42,513 bases of DNA from Symbiobacterium sp. (GCA_020725675.1 DYEP01000018.1:1-42513); one strand, 5' to 3'. Shown: positions 16,674 to 25,831, numbered from the stretch's first letter. The notes: generated by a model not told the origin, from the sequence alone. A program made the numbers and translations.

Positions 16674-16704
16674 GGGCAGGCGATCCGTTGAGGATGACCT
16701 GCCC
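16674..16704 (-). terminator. Hairpin after spoIVB
   Basis: Seven-base GC-rich arms (16674-16680, 16698-16704) enclose a second four-base stem, eight bases past the spoIVB stop. No T-run follows on the minus strand, so termination efficiency is doubtful; it may mark the spoIVB 3' end. Confidence 0.45.
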
Positions 16705-16711
16705 CGGTACT

Positions 16712-18007
16712 CTAACCTACTGCCTTCAGCCGGCTCTTGTTCATTGCATCAAGCATCCATTCGGCAAATACTCCGTACCCTCTTGTGGGATCGTTAACGA
16801 GAACATGTGTGATCGCTCCCACCAGTTTCCCGTTTTGGATAATCGGGCTGCCGCTCATGCCCTGGACTATTCCTCCAGTAATCTTCAGGAGTTCAGGGTC
16901 TGTTACTTTTATCACCAATCCTTTAGTATCGGGCGACGACTGTTTGTTCACACGAATAATTTCCACTTTGAAACGTTCAAGCCTTTGGTCTTTCACTACG
17001 GTGATGATCTCTGCAGGTCCTTCGCGCACCTCCGAACACGCAGCCACCGGCACAGGTTCGGGAAACAGAGGGTTTTCAAGCACAGACACAAGAGTGCCCA
17101 CGATCCCAAACTCGGTGTTGCTGTCAATAGTGCCCAGCACGTCACGCTGTTGGACGAACACACCGATCTTTTCTCCCGGCTGACCTCTGCGGCCGGGTTC
17201 TATGCCCGACACTGTCGCACGCACGATCCTTCCCTCACTGACGTCCAGCGCAGTTTGGGTTTCTCCATCGCTGATCATGTGTCCGAGCGCTGCATACGTC
17301 CGCTGTTCCTCGTCGTAAAAGGTCAAGGTACCAACACCCGCTGCACCGTCCCTGACCCACAAACCGATGCGGTAACGCCCGGTTTCCGAGCAAAAAGCGG
17401 GAGTCACCTCACGTCTTAGCATCACCGGTCCACGTTTTATGTCAAGCACCACAGTCTGACCGGCCCTGCCCGCAGCGTCTGTCAGTGCAGCGATCTGCTC
17501 GTCTGACTGAATCAAGAAACCATTAACCCGTATGATGATATCGCCCACCTGTACTCCCGCATCCCGCGCGGGGTATGTCACCTTCGAATTGGTCGTGACT
17601 GGAGCCAGTTTTACTACAAGCACCCCCTCGGTGCGTAGCAAAATCCCAATGGAGTGGCCGCCAGGGTATACCTTCACTGGTGGAAGTACTTCGACTGTGA
17701 CTCTTTTGAATGGAATGATGCCAAAGAGTCTGAAATACAGGTTAACGGTACCCTCGCGCTCCGATTCGATAGAAATGGGCTGCGACGCGCTGGATTTGAG
17801 TTCTCCAAGACGTACCACACCCTGGTGATCCATTTGGACGCTGAGCGGCAGGCGGAACCCGGGGTCAATCAAGTGGCTTTCTCCCTGAGATATCCGGATG
17901 TTTTGGGGGAACTCTACAAAGAGTCTGAACTGCGGCGTCATGCAAAAGGCCAAAATCGCCATGATGACTGCATAACACATAATGCGTTTTCTGGTTGTAA
18001 TACGCAA
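16712..18007 (-). CDS. spoIVB: SpoIVB serine peptidase
   Basis: The 431-residue protein has an N-terminal membrane/signal segment (residues 8-24), a PDZ domain (about 115-195, core YPARDAGVQVGDIIIRVNG) and a SpoIVB peptidase domain. The expected triad is visible: His243 in ALGHM, Asp370 in KVTDPELL and Ser385 in GMSGSP. Their spacings (142 between His and Ser, 15 between Asp and Ser) are the same as in Bacillus SpoIVB. Made in the forespore, it cleaves SpoIVFA to trigger sigma-K activation. The start is TTG at 18007 with GGAGG nine bases upstream. Confidence 0.95.
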   Translation of the reverse strand: MRITTRKRIMCYAVIMAILAFCMTPQFRLFVEFPQNIRISQGESHLIDPGFRLPLSVQMDHQGVVRLGELKSSASQPISIESEREGTVNLYFRLFGIIPFKRVTVEVLPPVKVYPGGHSIGILLRTEGVLVVKLAPVTTNSKVTYPARDAGVQVGDIIIRVNGFLIQSDEQIAALTDAAGRAGQTVVLDIKRGPVMLRREVTPAFCSETGRYRIGLWVRDGAAGVGTLTFYDEEQRTYAALGHMISDGETQTALDVSEGRIVRATVSGIEPGRRGQPGEKIGVFVQQRDVLGTIDSNTEFGIVGTLVSVLENPLFPEPVPVAACSEVREGPAEIITVVKDQRLERFKVEIIRVNKQSSPDTKGLVIKVTDPELLKITGGIVQGMSGSPIIQNGKLVGAITHVLVNDPTRGYGVFAEWMLDAMNKSRLKAVG

Positions 18008-18272
18008 CGTTTCCTGCCTCCTGCACTCCCGTCCCCTTTGGCTCTCACCTCGTTTTTTTGCGTCTTGTGTACGTACTTAAAGTGTCCATTGGACGTGCTG
18101 TAGTATCCCGCAATGTCTACATAACACAACAAACACATACCGGATGAACTGGTTGCTGATGAAAAAACGCTGATTGGAAAGTCGTTGGAAACCTAAATTA
18201 GAGGGGGGAGCTTGTCCAAAAAACAAAAAGTGGACTGGGGATTGCAAGTGGCACCATTAGAGGACCTAAAAA
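18008..18272. other. Intergenic region between recN and spoIVB
   Basis: This gap should hold the forespore promoter of spoIVB. A GATACTA on the minus strand resembles a sigma-G -10 (CATACTA), but no -35 lies at the right distance, so it is not called. A short inverted repeat (18214-18218 with 18231-18235) with a T-rich loop on the minus strand lies some 40 bases after recN and could be a weak terminator. Confidence 0.4.
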
Positions 18273-19949
18273 TCAATACCTGCGGTACCTGGCCAGCAGC
18301 TCTTCGGCCTGCGCCCTGGTGATATCGCTCACACTTTCTCCGGCCAGCATTCGGGCCAGTTCCTCGACTCTCTCACCATGGTCAAGCCGCCTGACCCTGA
18401 CGACTGTTCTCTCTGTTCCCGCTTCAAACACACGTTGTTTCTCAATGGCATAATGCACATCCGCTGCACAAGCGATCTGAGGCATGTGAGTCACGCAAAG
18501 CACCTGGCAGTGGTCAGCAAGAAGCCTTAGCTTGTCCGCCACGCATGTAGCGGCCCGTCCTCCGACTCCCGAATCGATTTCATCGAATATCAAAGTAGGA
18601 ATATTGCCCGCAGACACCACCTTCAGCGCAAGCATGATCCTTGACAGTTCTCCACCTGAAGCTATCTTGGCCAGTGGCCTCATTTCTTCTCCAACGTTAG
18701 CTGAGAATAGAAACTCTACTTCATCCTTTCCTGAAGGACCGGGAAACGCAGGCTTTATCGCCACGCCGAACTGTACTTTGCCCATACCCAGCTCACGGAG
18801 GTGGGCCAAAGTCATTTCACGGAGAAGCTTTGCTGCTTCTTGTCGGTTCTGGGTCACCGCCTCCGCGCACTCATTGTATGCTCTCAACAGGGCAGATTCG
18901 CGGCTGGCGAGTTCTTCCAAAGCCAATTCCATATGCGTCAGTGAGGCGAGTTCCTTTTCAATTGAATCCCTGTAATTCAGGATCTCCTCCACCGTAGCCC
19001 CGTATTTCTTCTTTAGCCTGCGTATCTGTTCAAGCCGATCTGCCACCCATGATATACGTGCCGGATCCGCTTCAATGCGCTCGTGATACTGGCGAAGGTC
19101 GCGCACGGTTTCGTCGATCAGTATCAGGCAGTTCTCAACACACCCGACAAACGCTGCAACAGCCGGGTCCAGAGCAGCTGCTGATTCCAGCTGCGTCTTC
19201 GCCTCGGCTAACAGGTCCCTTGCGGCATAACCCCGCGCCTGGCTCGACAGCAGCCCTATGGCTGAAGCCGTTGCCTGCTTCAGCGCTTCTGCGTGCTCCA
19301 GCACTTTCATCTCACGTGCGAGTTCTTCGTCCTCCCCGGGCACAACGCGCGTCCTGTCGATCTCTTCGATCTGGTATTTTAGAAGGTCGATCTTTCGCTC
19401 CCTGTCGCGCTCTTGCCTGAGCAGTTCCTCTTTCTGTGCCCTGCACTCCGTAAGTTCCCTGTGTACAGTAGCAAGACGGGCGAGGGTTGCCAGGTGTTCC
19501 TTTCCCGCGAGGTGATCCAGGAACAGCCGGTGCGCATCCGGCTGAAGCAGGCTCTGGTGTTCGTGCTGGCCGTGCACGTCTACGAGCCGTGCACCTACCT
19601 GCCGGAGCACTGCTGCAGTAACTGGACGGCCGTTAAGTCTCGCGGTGCTCCTGCCGTTTGAGGACACTTCCCTGCTCAGGATCAGCTCGTTGTCTTCCGC
19701 AAGCTCCGTCACGTCCAGACCTGAAAGAGGCCCTTCATAATGTTCAAAAACCAGGTCCACGCGGGCTTTCTGGTATCCGGAGCGAACGAATTCAGAGCTG
19801 GTCTTCCCTCCTAGAGCTACAAGAACCGCGTCTATAAGGACAGACTTGCCCGCCCCGGTCTCGCCAGTAAGCACACACAAACCCGGTTCAAGCTCAAGAG
19901 AAAGGCTGTCGATTATAGCAAAATTCTCTACATGGAGTTCGCGTATCAC
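18273..19949 (-). CDS. recN: DNA repair protein RecN
   Basis: The 558-residue protein is an SMC-like ATPase. Walker A is GETGAGKS (residues 29-36), coiled-coil arms span about 150-360, then the ABC signature region (ASGGELSRIMLALK) and Walker B in TLIFDEIDSGVGG. RecN gathers at double-strand breaks and promotes recombination. The GTG start has GGAG seven bases upstream and lies four bases after the argR stop. The order argR-recN is conserved across Bacillota. Confidence 0.97.
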   Translation of the reverse strand: MIRELHVENFAIIDSLSLELEPGLCVLTGETGAGKSVLIDAVLVALGGKTSSEFVRSGYQKARVDLVFEHYEGPLSGLDVTELAEDNELILSREVSSNGRSTARLNGRPVTAAVLRQVGARLVDVHGQHEHQSLLQPDAHRLFLDHLAGKEHLATLARLATVHRELTECRAQKEELLRQERDRERKIDLLKYQIEEIDRTRVVPGEDEELAREMKVLEHAEALKQATASAIGLLSSQARGYAARDLLAEAKTQLESAAALDPAVAAFVGCVENCLILIDETVRDLRQYHERIEADPARISWVADRLEQIRRLKKKYGATVEEILNYRDSIEKELASLTHMELALEELASRESALLRAYNECAEAVTQNRQEAAKLLREMTLAHLRELGMGKVQFGVAIKPAFPGPSGKDEVEFLFSANVGEEMRPLAKIASGGELSRIMLALKVVSAGNIPTLIFDEIDSGVGGRAATCVADKLRLLADHCQVLCVTHMPQIACAADVHYAIEKQRVFEAGTERTVVRVRRLDHGERVEELARMLAGESVSDITRAQAEELLARYRRY

Positions 19950-19953
19950 CTGA

Positions 19954-20409
19954 TCACTCCAAAAGTTCCTTCAGCTTCAATACGGTACCGAGCGTGGCCT
20001 CCTTGGGCTTAACCACCACTATCACGGTATTATCCCCGGCTACCGTGCCTACCACTTCGCGCCACCGCAGGCCGTCAATGGCTTCTCCGGCGGTTGAGGC
20101 AGTACCCGTAAGACACTTTACCACAACGATATTCTCGCTGTGGTCTATGCCGACGCAGCACTCCCTGAACAGCCGGCGAAAGCGATCAGATGGGCCAAGT
20201 GGCGCGGACTCCTCACGCAGCGCATACCGATACCTGCCGTCTCCCACAGGCACCTTGATGAGCTGCAGTTCCTTTATGTCCCGCGAAATAGTAGCCTGCG
20301 TTACGCTGATCCCCTCCTCGCCCAACCTTCGGGCGAGTTCCTCCTGCGTCTCTACAATTTCATCTCTCACGATCTCAAGAATCTTCAGCTGCCGTCTGCT
20401 TTTCAACAA
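19954..20409 (-). CDS. argR: Arginine repressor ArgR
   Basis: The 151-residue protein has the ArgR winged helix (SVTQATISRDIKEL, about residues 35-48) and the C-terminal hexamerisation/arginine-binding domain with GTVAGDNTVIVV (about 121-132; the family usually has GTIAGDDT). It represses arginine synthesis and can activate catabolism when arginine is bound. The start is TTG at 20409, or the adjacent TTG three bases later, after a run of six G. It is embedded in the dxs-tlyA-nadK-argR-recN block. Confidence 0.96.
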   Translation of the reverse strand: MLKSRRQLKILEIVRDEIVETQEELARRLGEEGISVTQATISRDIKELQLIKVPVGDGRYRYALREESAPLGPSDRFRRLFRECCVGIDHSENIVVVKCLTGTASTAGEAIDGLRWREVVGTVAGDNTVIVVVKPKEATLGTVLKLKELLE

Positions 20410-20488
20410 GGCACCCCCCGAGTCGCCAGGTCCGCCATAAAGCGATTATCCGTCACTGGTTTCGTCGTTTTTTCGGCGAATTCCTTCT

Positions 20489-21355
20489 TTACTGAAAACG
20501 CGAGTCTCCCTCTTTCAATTTCCGCCTGAGGACTTCATAGAAGTTCCAACCTGGTAACCTCACCAGTCTGACACTTGACTCGGCCCTTCGCACGACGATT
20601 TCGTCCCCCGGTTCCAGCGCCACGCCGTACTGCCCGTCGACCGTCAGGTTGCTACCCGGATAAATGGGGCTTATCTGCACCTTTACCGTCTCGGAAGAGG
20701 CAATTACCAATGACCGCGAGTACAGCGTATGGGGGCAGATCGGAGTGATAATCATAACTTCCAGATTAGGATTGACAATGGGGCCTCCTGCGGAAAGGCT
20801 GTAAGCAGTGCTCCCAGTTGGCGTAGATATAATGAGCCCATCAGCCGGGTAGGTGTCCACGTATGATTCGTCTATAGTGACGTGCAGCGATACCAGTCTG
20901 GCAAAGGAGCCCTTAGCGACAACTACTTCATTTAGCGCAAGCAGCCTCTGTGTAATCTGGCCCCCTCGATACAGTAACGCCTCAAGCATCATGCGCTCTT
21001 CGAGATTGTATTCCCGCCGCAGTATGGTCGGCAGCACTCTGAACAATTCGGGGAGCTCTACCTCAGTCAAAAAACCCAGTCGTCCGAGGTTTACTCCGAG
21101 CAGTGGTGCCTGCGAAGGAGCAATGCTCCTTGCTGCGCTGAGCAAAGTACCGTCTCCGCCAAGCACCAGCACCATCTCAACAGAAGACACCCAGCTAGAA
21201 AGCGGCGCGCCAAGTTCCTCCCTGCCGACAGCCACTGCTTCCCGCGGAGGCATCCATACCCGAAATCCGTTTTCTTCAAGCCACCCAGCCACCCTGAGAG
21301 TGATCTCCCGAGCACCGAGCTTGTCAAGATTAGGGATTATGCCTGCACTTCTCAA
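20489..21355 (-). CDS. nadK: NAD kinase
   Basis: The 288-residue protein carries the GGDGT motif (residues 66-70), the NE/D motif (ALNEVVV, N142-E143) and the YPADGLIISTPTGSTAYSLSAGGP nucleotide-binding segment seen in parts. It makes NADP from NAD and ATP (or polyphosphate). The TTG start gives MRSAGIIPNLDK, the usual N-terminus, with GGGGGAG upstream. It overlaps the tlyA stop by four bases (TTGA). Confidence 0.95.
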   Translation of the reverse strand: MRSAGIIPNLDKLGAREITLRVAGWLEENGFRVWMPPREAVAVGREELGAPLSSWVSSVEMVLVLGGDGTLLSAARSIAPSQAPLLGVNLGRLGFLTEVELPELFRVLPTILRREYNLEERMMLEALLYRGGQITQRLLALNEVVVAKGSFARLVSLHVTIDESYVDTYPADGLIISTPTGSTAYSLSAGGPIVNPNLEVMIITPICPHTLYSRSLVIASSETVKVQISPIYPGSNLTVDGQYGVALEPGDEIVVRRAESSVRLVRLPGWNFYEVLRRKLKEGDSRFQ

Positions 21356-22176
21356 CGGGTTCTCCCCCTTGATTGGACGTGGGCCTCTTGTACTGCACGT
21401 TCAATCTCTGCTCTTATGTCAACACCGCCCCTGCAAGGCCCGTTTATAATATGAAGAAGGAATTCCACGTTACCTTTGGGTCCCCGCACCGGCGACGGAC
21501 ATATGGCCTTCGCAGTGCGGTCCGAATCGGAAACAAAACTCACAAGCGTTTTCAGCACGTCAAAGTGCACCTCCGCATCACGCACCACACCGCCTTTGCC
21601 AATTCTTTCTCTCCCTGCTTCAAATTGCGGTTTGACCAGCGCGACGATATCTCCTCCGGGAATCACAATATCGAAAAGCGGAGGCAATATCAGTTTGAGA
21701 GATATGAAGGACACGTCCACTGTAGCGATGTGGCATGGTGCTACGTCAGTGTTCCGCAGAAATCTCGCATTCGTTTTTTCCATCACGATCACTCGTGGGT
21801 CTGAGCGCAGCTCCCATGCCAGCTGCCCATACCCCACATCTACAGCGTACACAACCGCCGCACCGTTCTTCAGAAGGCAGTCGGTAAACCCTCCCGTACT
21901 GGCCCCTACGTCTATAGCCGTAGCGCCTTGTACATCGATCCCGAACGTCGAGAGCGCATGGGCCAGTTTTAGCCCGCCGCGGCTGACATAGCTGTGCGGC
22001 TCATCCATCACCTCTATGACCGCATCAGTTGAGATCCTTGCACCTGGCTTATCCAATACCTGCCCGTTTACACGGACCGATCCTGCCATGATCACTGCCC
22101 TAGCCCTCTCTCTGGACTGAAACAATCCTCGCGCAAGGCACACCAGGTCCAACCTGTCCTTTTCTTTATTGGCCAT
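21352..22176 (-). CDS. tlyA: TlyA family rRNA methyltransferase
   Basis: The 274-residue protein has an N-terminal S4 RNA-binding domain (residues 8-70, including RARAVIMAGSVRVNG and YVSRGG). A Rossmann methyltransferase domain follows, with SAM motif DVGASTGGFTD (89-99) and KPQFEAGRE. TlyA proteins 2'-O-methylate rRNA; some are described as haemolysins. ATG 22176 is preferred: it overlaps dxs by eleven bases and the upstream 27-residue extension runs inside dxs. It is followed immediately by nadK. Confidence 0.93.
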   Translation of the reverse strand: MANKEKDRLDLVCLARGLFQSRERARAVIMAGSVRVNGQVLDKPGARISTDAVIEVMDEPHSYVSRGGLKLAHALSTFGIDVQGATAIDVGASTGGFTDCLLKNGAAVVYAVDVGYGQLAWELRSDPRVIVMEKTNARFLRNTDVAPCHIATVDVSFISLKLILPPLFDIVIPGGDIVALVKPQFEAGRERIGKGGVVRDAEVHFDVLKTLVSFVSDSDRTAKAICPSPVRGPKGNVEFLLHIINGPCRGGVDIRAEIERAVQEAHVQSRGRTR

Positions 22177-24076
22177 GCCCTCTACCAGCCCCCGCGCGGC
22201 GTACACTCCGGTACTTTCCCTGAGTAACAAACTGGGCGACGGATCTCTCCACACCATCTGGCGTCAACCCCACCAGTGCCAGAAGTTCATCACGCTTCCC
22301 ATGTCCAATGAAAGTATCGGGCAGGCCGAGGATCCGCGTCTCCGCCCTGATATTCCTTTCCACCATGAACTCAAGCAAAGCGCTGCCGAACCCACCTGCT
22401 GCCGAACCCTCTTCCAGTGTTACCACTTTCGAAAAGCGCGCGAGCAGCGGCTCAAGCGTGGAAGCATCCAGGGGTTTAAGCCATCTCACATTGAGTACTG
22501 CCGCCTCAATACCGCTTTTGGAGAGCGCTGATGCAGCCTCAAGCGCAGTGTATACCATCGGGCCCACTGCCGCGATCAGGCACGCGTCCCCATCCCGTAC
22601 AAGCTGGGCGTGGTCGATATTTGGGGCGGAGGAACCGGAAAGCGGTTCGTGTACGGAGCCTCTTGGATATCTGATTGCCACAGGGCTACTCATCTCTATC
22701 GCGCGGCGCAGCATCGCAACGAGTTCTGCCCCGTCGGCGGGCGCCATCAATGCAATGCCTGGAATGTGTCTCAGGTAGGCTATATCATACGCACCATGAT
22801 GGGTGGGTCCGTCCTCTCCTACCAGGCCGGCTCTGTCCAGACAAAATACCACGGGCAGGCCAGGGATGCACACGTCGTGTACCACCTGGTCGTACGCCCT
22901 CTGGAGAAAGGTGGAATAAATGGCAACCACAGGCCTGAGCCCGCTGCTGGCCAGACCTGCAGCAAATGTCACTGCGTGCTGCTCGGCGATCCCCACATCA
23001 AAGAAACGCCTGGGATACCTGGACTCAAACTCCGAAAGCCCGGTACCGTCCGTCATTGCAGCAGTGAGAGCCACTATCCGTTCATCCTGTGCGGCTAGCT
23101 CGCACAGCGCTTCCCCGAATACCCGGCTGAATGTGACGCCCTTTGTCTGCATACTCTGCCCAGTGGTGACAGAAAACGGGCCTATACCATGGAATGCCGC
23201 TGGATCTCTCTCCGCCGGCAGGTATCCGCGGCCTTTCACCGTCAGCACGTGAACGAGCACGGGCCCCTTGGCGTGTTTTGCCTGCTTGAATACATCTATC
23301 AGTGCGCCCAGATCGTGTCCATCCACGGGTCCCAGATATGTAAACCCCAGTTCTTCGAAGATGATCCCGGGTACCACCAGGTATTTTAAGCTATCCTTCA
23401 CCCTACCGAACGTGTTAGCAAGGCGTTTACCAACAACAGGGACTTTCCCGAGCACCAGTTCTATGTCGCTCTTGACCCGGTTGTAGGTAGGACTGGTACG
23501 CAACCTGCCCAGATATGACGATAGCGCCCCCACGTTGGGTGCAATGGAGCACCGGTTGTCGTTTAAGACAACAATAAGCTGCGTGCCAGAATCACCCGCA
23601 TGGTTTAGGGCTTCGAACGCCATACCACCTGTGAGCGAGCCATCGCCGATTACCGCAACTACCTGATGGTCCTGGCCCGCCAGATCCCGGCCAACAGCAA
23701 GACCCAGTGCGGCAGATACTGAGGTGCTGGCATGACCTGCAACTGTCACGTCATATTCGCTCTCGGCCGGCCTTGGAAAACCGGAAATACCCCCCAGTGT
23801 CCTCAGGGTGGTGAACGCCTCATTACGCCCTGTAATAATCTTGTGCGTGTAGCACTGGTGGCCTACGTCCCATACGATCTTGTCCCTGGGTGCATCGAAT
23901 ACGTAGTGCAGAGCCAGCGTAAGCTCGACAACTCCCAGGTTAGGCGCAAGATGGCCCCCATTTCGGGAGACCACCTGGATAATATACCCGCGTATTTCAC
24001 GGGCGAGGCGCCTCAGTGTTTCCTCGTCCATTGCTTTTATGTCGGAAGGGCTGTGGACCTTTTCCAATAACGACAC
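22166..24076 (-). CDS. dxs: 1-deoxy-D-xylulose-5-phosphate synthase
   Basis: This 636-residue enzyme condenses pyruvate and glyceraldehyde 3-phosphate in the first step of the MEP isoprenoid pathway. The thiamine diphosphate motif runs from GDGSLTGG (144-151) to LNDN (171-174). The transketolase-type pyrimidine domain and C-terminal domain follow, with DVGIAEQHAVTFAAG recognisable. GTG 24076 is chosen because GAGGAAGG lies seven bases upstream and MSLLEKVHSPSDIK is a normal N-terminus. The frame is open a further 56 codons, but these lie in oapA. It starts four bases after oapA. Confidence 0.96.
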   Translation of the reverse strand: MSLLEKVHSPSDIKAMDEETLRRLAREIRGYIIQVVSRNGGHLAPNLGVVELTLALHYVFDAPRDKIVWDVGHQCYTHKIITGRNEAFTTLRTLGGISGFPRPAESEYDVTVAGHASTSVSAALGLAVGRDLAGQDHQVVAVIGDGSLTGGMAFEALNHAGDSGTQLIVVLNDNRCSIAPNVGALSSYLGRLRTSPTYNRVKSDIELVLGKVPVVGKRLANTFGRVKDSLKYLVVPGIIFEELGFTYLGPVDGHDLGALIDVFKQAKHAKGPVLVHVLTVKGRGYLPAERDPAAFHGIGPFSVTTGQSMQTKGVTFSRVFGEALCELAAQDERIVALTAAMTDGTGLSEFESRYPRRFFDVGIAEQHAVTFAAGLASSGLRPVVAIYSTFLQRAYDQVVHDVCIPGLPVVFCLDRAGLVGEDGPTHHGAYDIAYLRHIPGIALMAPADGAELVAMLRRAIEMSSPVAIRYPRGSVHEPLSGSSAPNIDHAQLVRDGDACLIAAVGPMVYTALEAASALSKSGIEAAVLNVRWLKPLDASTLEPLLARFSKVVTLEEGSAAGGFGSALLEFMVERNIRAETRILGLPDTFIGHGKRDELLALVGLTPDGVERSVAQFVTQGKYRSVRRAGAGRGHGQ

Positions 24077-24080
24077 CTTT

Positions 24081-24704
24081 TCACCTTCCTCGTCTTGGCC
24101 GTCCGCCGGTCTGAAGAACGGTAAGTCCAGTCGTCTCTTCGATGTAGTAAAGTATTTCGCCAACCTTACGAACAATCTCGTTCGCGCGGTTGATCGCAAT
24201 ACTCTTGCCCGCAGCTTTTCCGCCCACTGTAAGGCCTGCGGCAAGTCCTACAATTACTGTTCCCAAAATCACGTCGTTAATCGTGGGATTGATCCTAGCT
24301 ACCTGAAACACCAGTGCGGTGGCGGCTGCCCCGCTCACTGTTCCGGCAATGTCCCCCACGAAATCGTTGCAAAAACTTGACACCGAGTTTCGGTTTTTCA
24401 ATAAGGCGAGTGCCTGCCTCGAGCCAGGAATCTTCTTCGCAGCCAGCGCATGCATTGATGCAGCGTCCGCCACGGTCACCGCCACACCTATGATATCGAA
24501 CAGTACGCCAAGGAGAATAATCAACAGTAGTATAGGCAAGGCTACAAAAAAGCTCAGTCCCAGCATGGCACGCTGGGATGGCAGTGTTATCACTACTGCA
24601 GCGGTAAAAGTCCATATGCCCAGTATAATCGATGCCCGAAGTGGGGCACTGTTTGTTCGAACTTTTGGTTTTCGGTTGCAGGGGTGACTTGCACCCAATA
24701 GCAT
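24081..24704 (-). CDS. oapA: OapA-like DUF21-related membrane protein (OLE RNA-associated protein A)
   Basis: The 207-residue protein has two closely spaced membrane helices (about residues 25-70), a central FDIIGVAVTVADAASMHALA segment like DUF21/CNNM magnesium-transport proteins, then NSVSSFCNDFVGDIAGTVSGAAATAL and a C-terminal membrane segment. Similar proteins sit beside dxs in Clostridia, sometimes labelled CorB-like. In Bacillus halodurans the protein at this locus, OapA, binds OLE RNA at the membrane. ATG 24704 follows GAGG. The noncoding region immediately upstream is the putative OLE RNA. Identity is inferred from topology, motif and location. Confidence 0.78.
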   Translation of the reverse strand: MLLGASHPCNRKPKVRTNSAPLRASIILGIWTFTAAVVITLPSQRAMLGLSFFVALPILLLIILLGVLFDIIGVAVTVADAASMHALAAKKIPGSRQALALLKNRNSVSSFCNDFVGDIAGTVSGAAATALVFQVARINPTINDVILGTVIVGLAAGLTVGGKAAGKSIAINRANEIVRKVGEILYYIEETTGLTVLQTGGRPRRGR

Positions 24705-24705
24705 T

Positions 24706-25318
24706 TCACCTCGGAGGATGTAGGCAGGTGGCAGCGGAGCGGGTAAATGTTGCGGCTTAGGTCTAGCAGGCTTTCCCAAACGGTCACCCGGGCGTCGCCG
24801 CACCGGGCAGTTTCCTTTTCAGACCGTTTCTGCGGCGTCACCGTCCGGCGGTGCTAGATTACCACTGAGACCACACTGTAATCCCCGTCCGCCTCGTATA
24901 GAACAGCCTAGGAATTTTCTTCGACAACATCACGCTCATCCCTAGCCTCTTTTGCAGTCCAGATTTCAGGCGAATGGTTACTTTTCGTCTTCGGGCCCAA
25001 AGACGCCGGATTAACCATGTGCATGCCATCCTTCTGGACCACTCAAGGCAGGCTACACTGCACCCAGCAGCATATCGCCACCGATATGCAGGTATAACAC
25101 TAAGTCGTAGCGTCGCTGCCACGATCTTAGGCCTCCTTGGAAGAGGGGTCAACGCCCACATGCCATTGCAGATCGCCCCTACTTCCGTATTACCTCCAGC
25201 ACCGACCCCCGACTGGGCGTCGGCAGCCGGCACCAGAGGCTTCATCGATGTGCCCTCGACGGATTTTTAGGCCCGCCTTCAGGAAGGGTGATGTTGACTA
25301 GGATACTGCGCCACCTGC
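24706..25318 (-). ncRNA. ole: Putative OLE RNA (ornate, large, extremophilic RNA)
   Basis: The 677-base gap between the divergent-PAP2 gene and oapA has no convincing gene, but the minus strand folds extensively. 25193-25239 has a 12-pair stem using several G-U pairs, with an inner 5-pair hairpin. 25070-25089 has a perfect 8-pair stem and 4-base loop. 24974-25018 has 7 pairs outside and 6 inside. 24847-24893 has nested 5- and 6-pair stems. 24778-24829 has 8 pairs outside, then 5 and 3 pairs closing a GCGA tetraloop. OLE RNA is about 610 nt and lies between ispA and oapA-dxs in extremophilic and anaerobic Bacillota; size and context match. The primary sequence was not compared with the family model. 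Confidence 0.78.
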
Positions 25319-25324
25319 CAAAGC

Positions 25325-25333
25325 ATTATACCA
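25325..25333 (-). promoter_or_regulatory. Extended -10 promoter at the head of the putative OLE RNA
   Basis: On the minus strand TGG-TATAAT (25333-25325) is a perfect -10 with an upstream TG, and a poor -35 (TTTATC) 17 bases before it. Transcription would start near 25318, giving a leader of about 610 nt before oapA. Confidence 0.6.
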
Positions 25334-25381
25334 TAGCCAGAGTCACCGATAAAGCCTGGCACTTCCGCATAACGCTTATCT

Positions 25382-25831
25382 TTATCTAGTCGCAAAGAAT
25401 ATGGCGATGCCCACGCCAATAATCGCACCTGCAAGCACTTCTACCGGCGTATGTCCAATTAGTTCCCTGAGCCTCTCGTGCTTGAACTCATGTTCAACGT
25501 AAATTTCCGTGATTAGCTGGTTTAAGATTTCCGCCTGCTTTCCCGCCGCCCGCCTAACTCCTGCTGCATCATACATAACAATCAAAGCGAACGCCACTGT
25601 AACTCCAAACAGCGCCGAATCAAACCCCACTTCGTACCCGACAATGACTGATAGCGAGGTGACAAGCGCAGTATGTGAGCTGGGCATCCCTCCTGATTCC
25701 ACAAAACGCCGCAGGTCCACCCTTCCGTGTGCCCAAAACGAGGTAACCACCTTGAGCGCCTGTGCGATCAACCAGGCAGTTAACGATACTGCCAGGACTT
25801 TATTCGACCATACTGCCTGAAAAAAGTTCAA
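25382..25831 (-). CDS. Divergent PAP2 family membrane protein (DUF212)
   Basis: The 149-residue protein has four to five membrane helices and the divergent PAP2 motifs GGMPSSHTALVTSL (about residues 47-60) and GHTPVEVLAGAIIG near the end. The family is related to acid phosphatases, possibly acting on lipid phosphates such as prenyl diphosphates; the reaction is unproven. TTG 25831 is preferred over TTG 25852: it has AGGGG seven bases upstream and gives the normal MNFFQAVWSN beginning. It follows ispA and precedes the OLE region, consistent with isoprenoid or membrane roles. Confidence 0.87.
   Translation of the reverse strand: MNFFQAVWSNKVLAVSLTAWLIAQALKVVTSFWAHGRVDLRRFVESGGMPSSHTALVTSLSVIVGYEVGFDSALFGVTVAFALIVMYDAAGVRRAAGKQAEILNQLITEIYVEHEFKHERLRELIGHTPVEVLAGAIIGVGIAIFFATR

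Noticed and set aside
18085-18120. GATACTA as a sigma-G -10 for spoIVB
   Set aside because: No TGAATA-like -35 lies 17-18 bases upstream, and the match to the sigma-F pattern is also poor.
24077-24244. A 56-codon N-terminal extension of dxs
   Set aside because: It lies inside oapA in another frame; GTG 24076 has a good ribosome site and gives the normal protein length.
24859-25245. A 128-codon minus-strand open frame in the oapA leader
   Set aside because: It has no ribosome site, an odd composition rich in Trp and Arg, and it runs through the hairpins of the putative OLE RNA.
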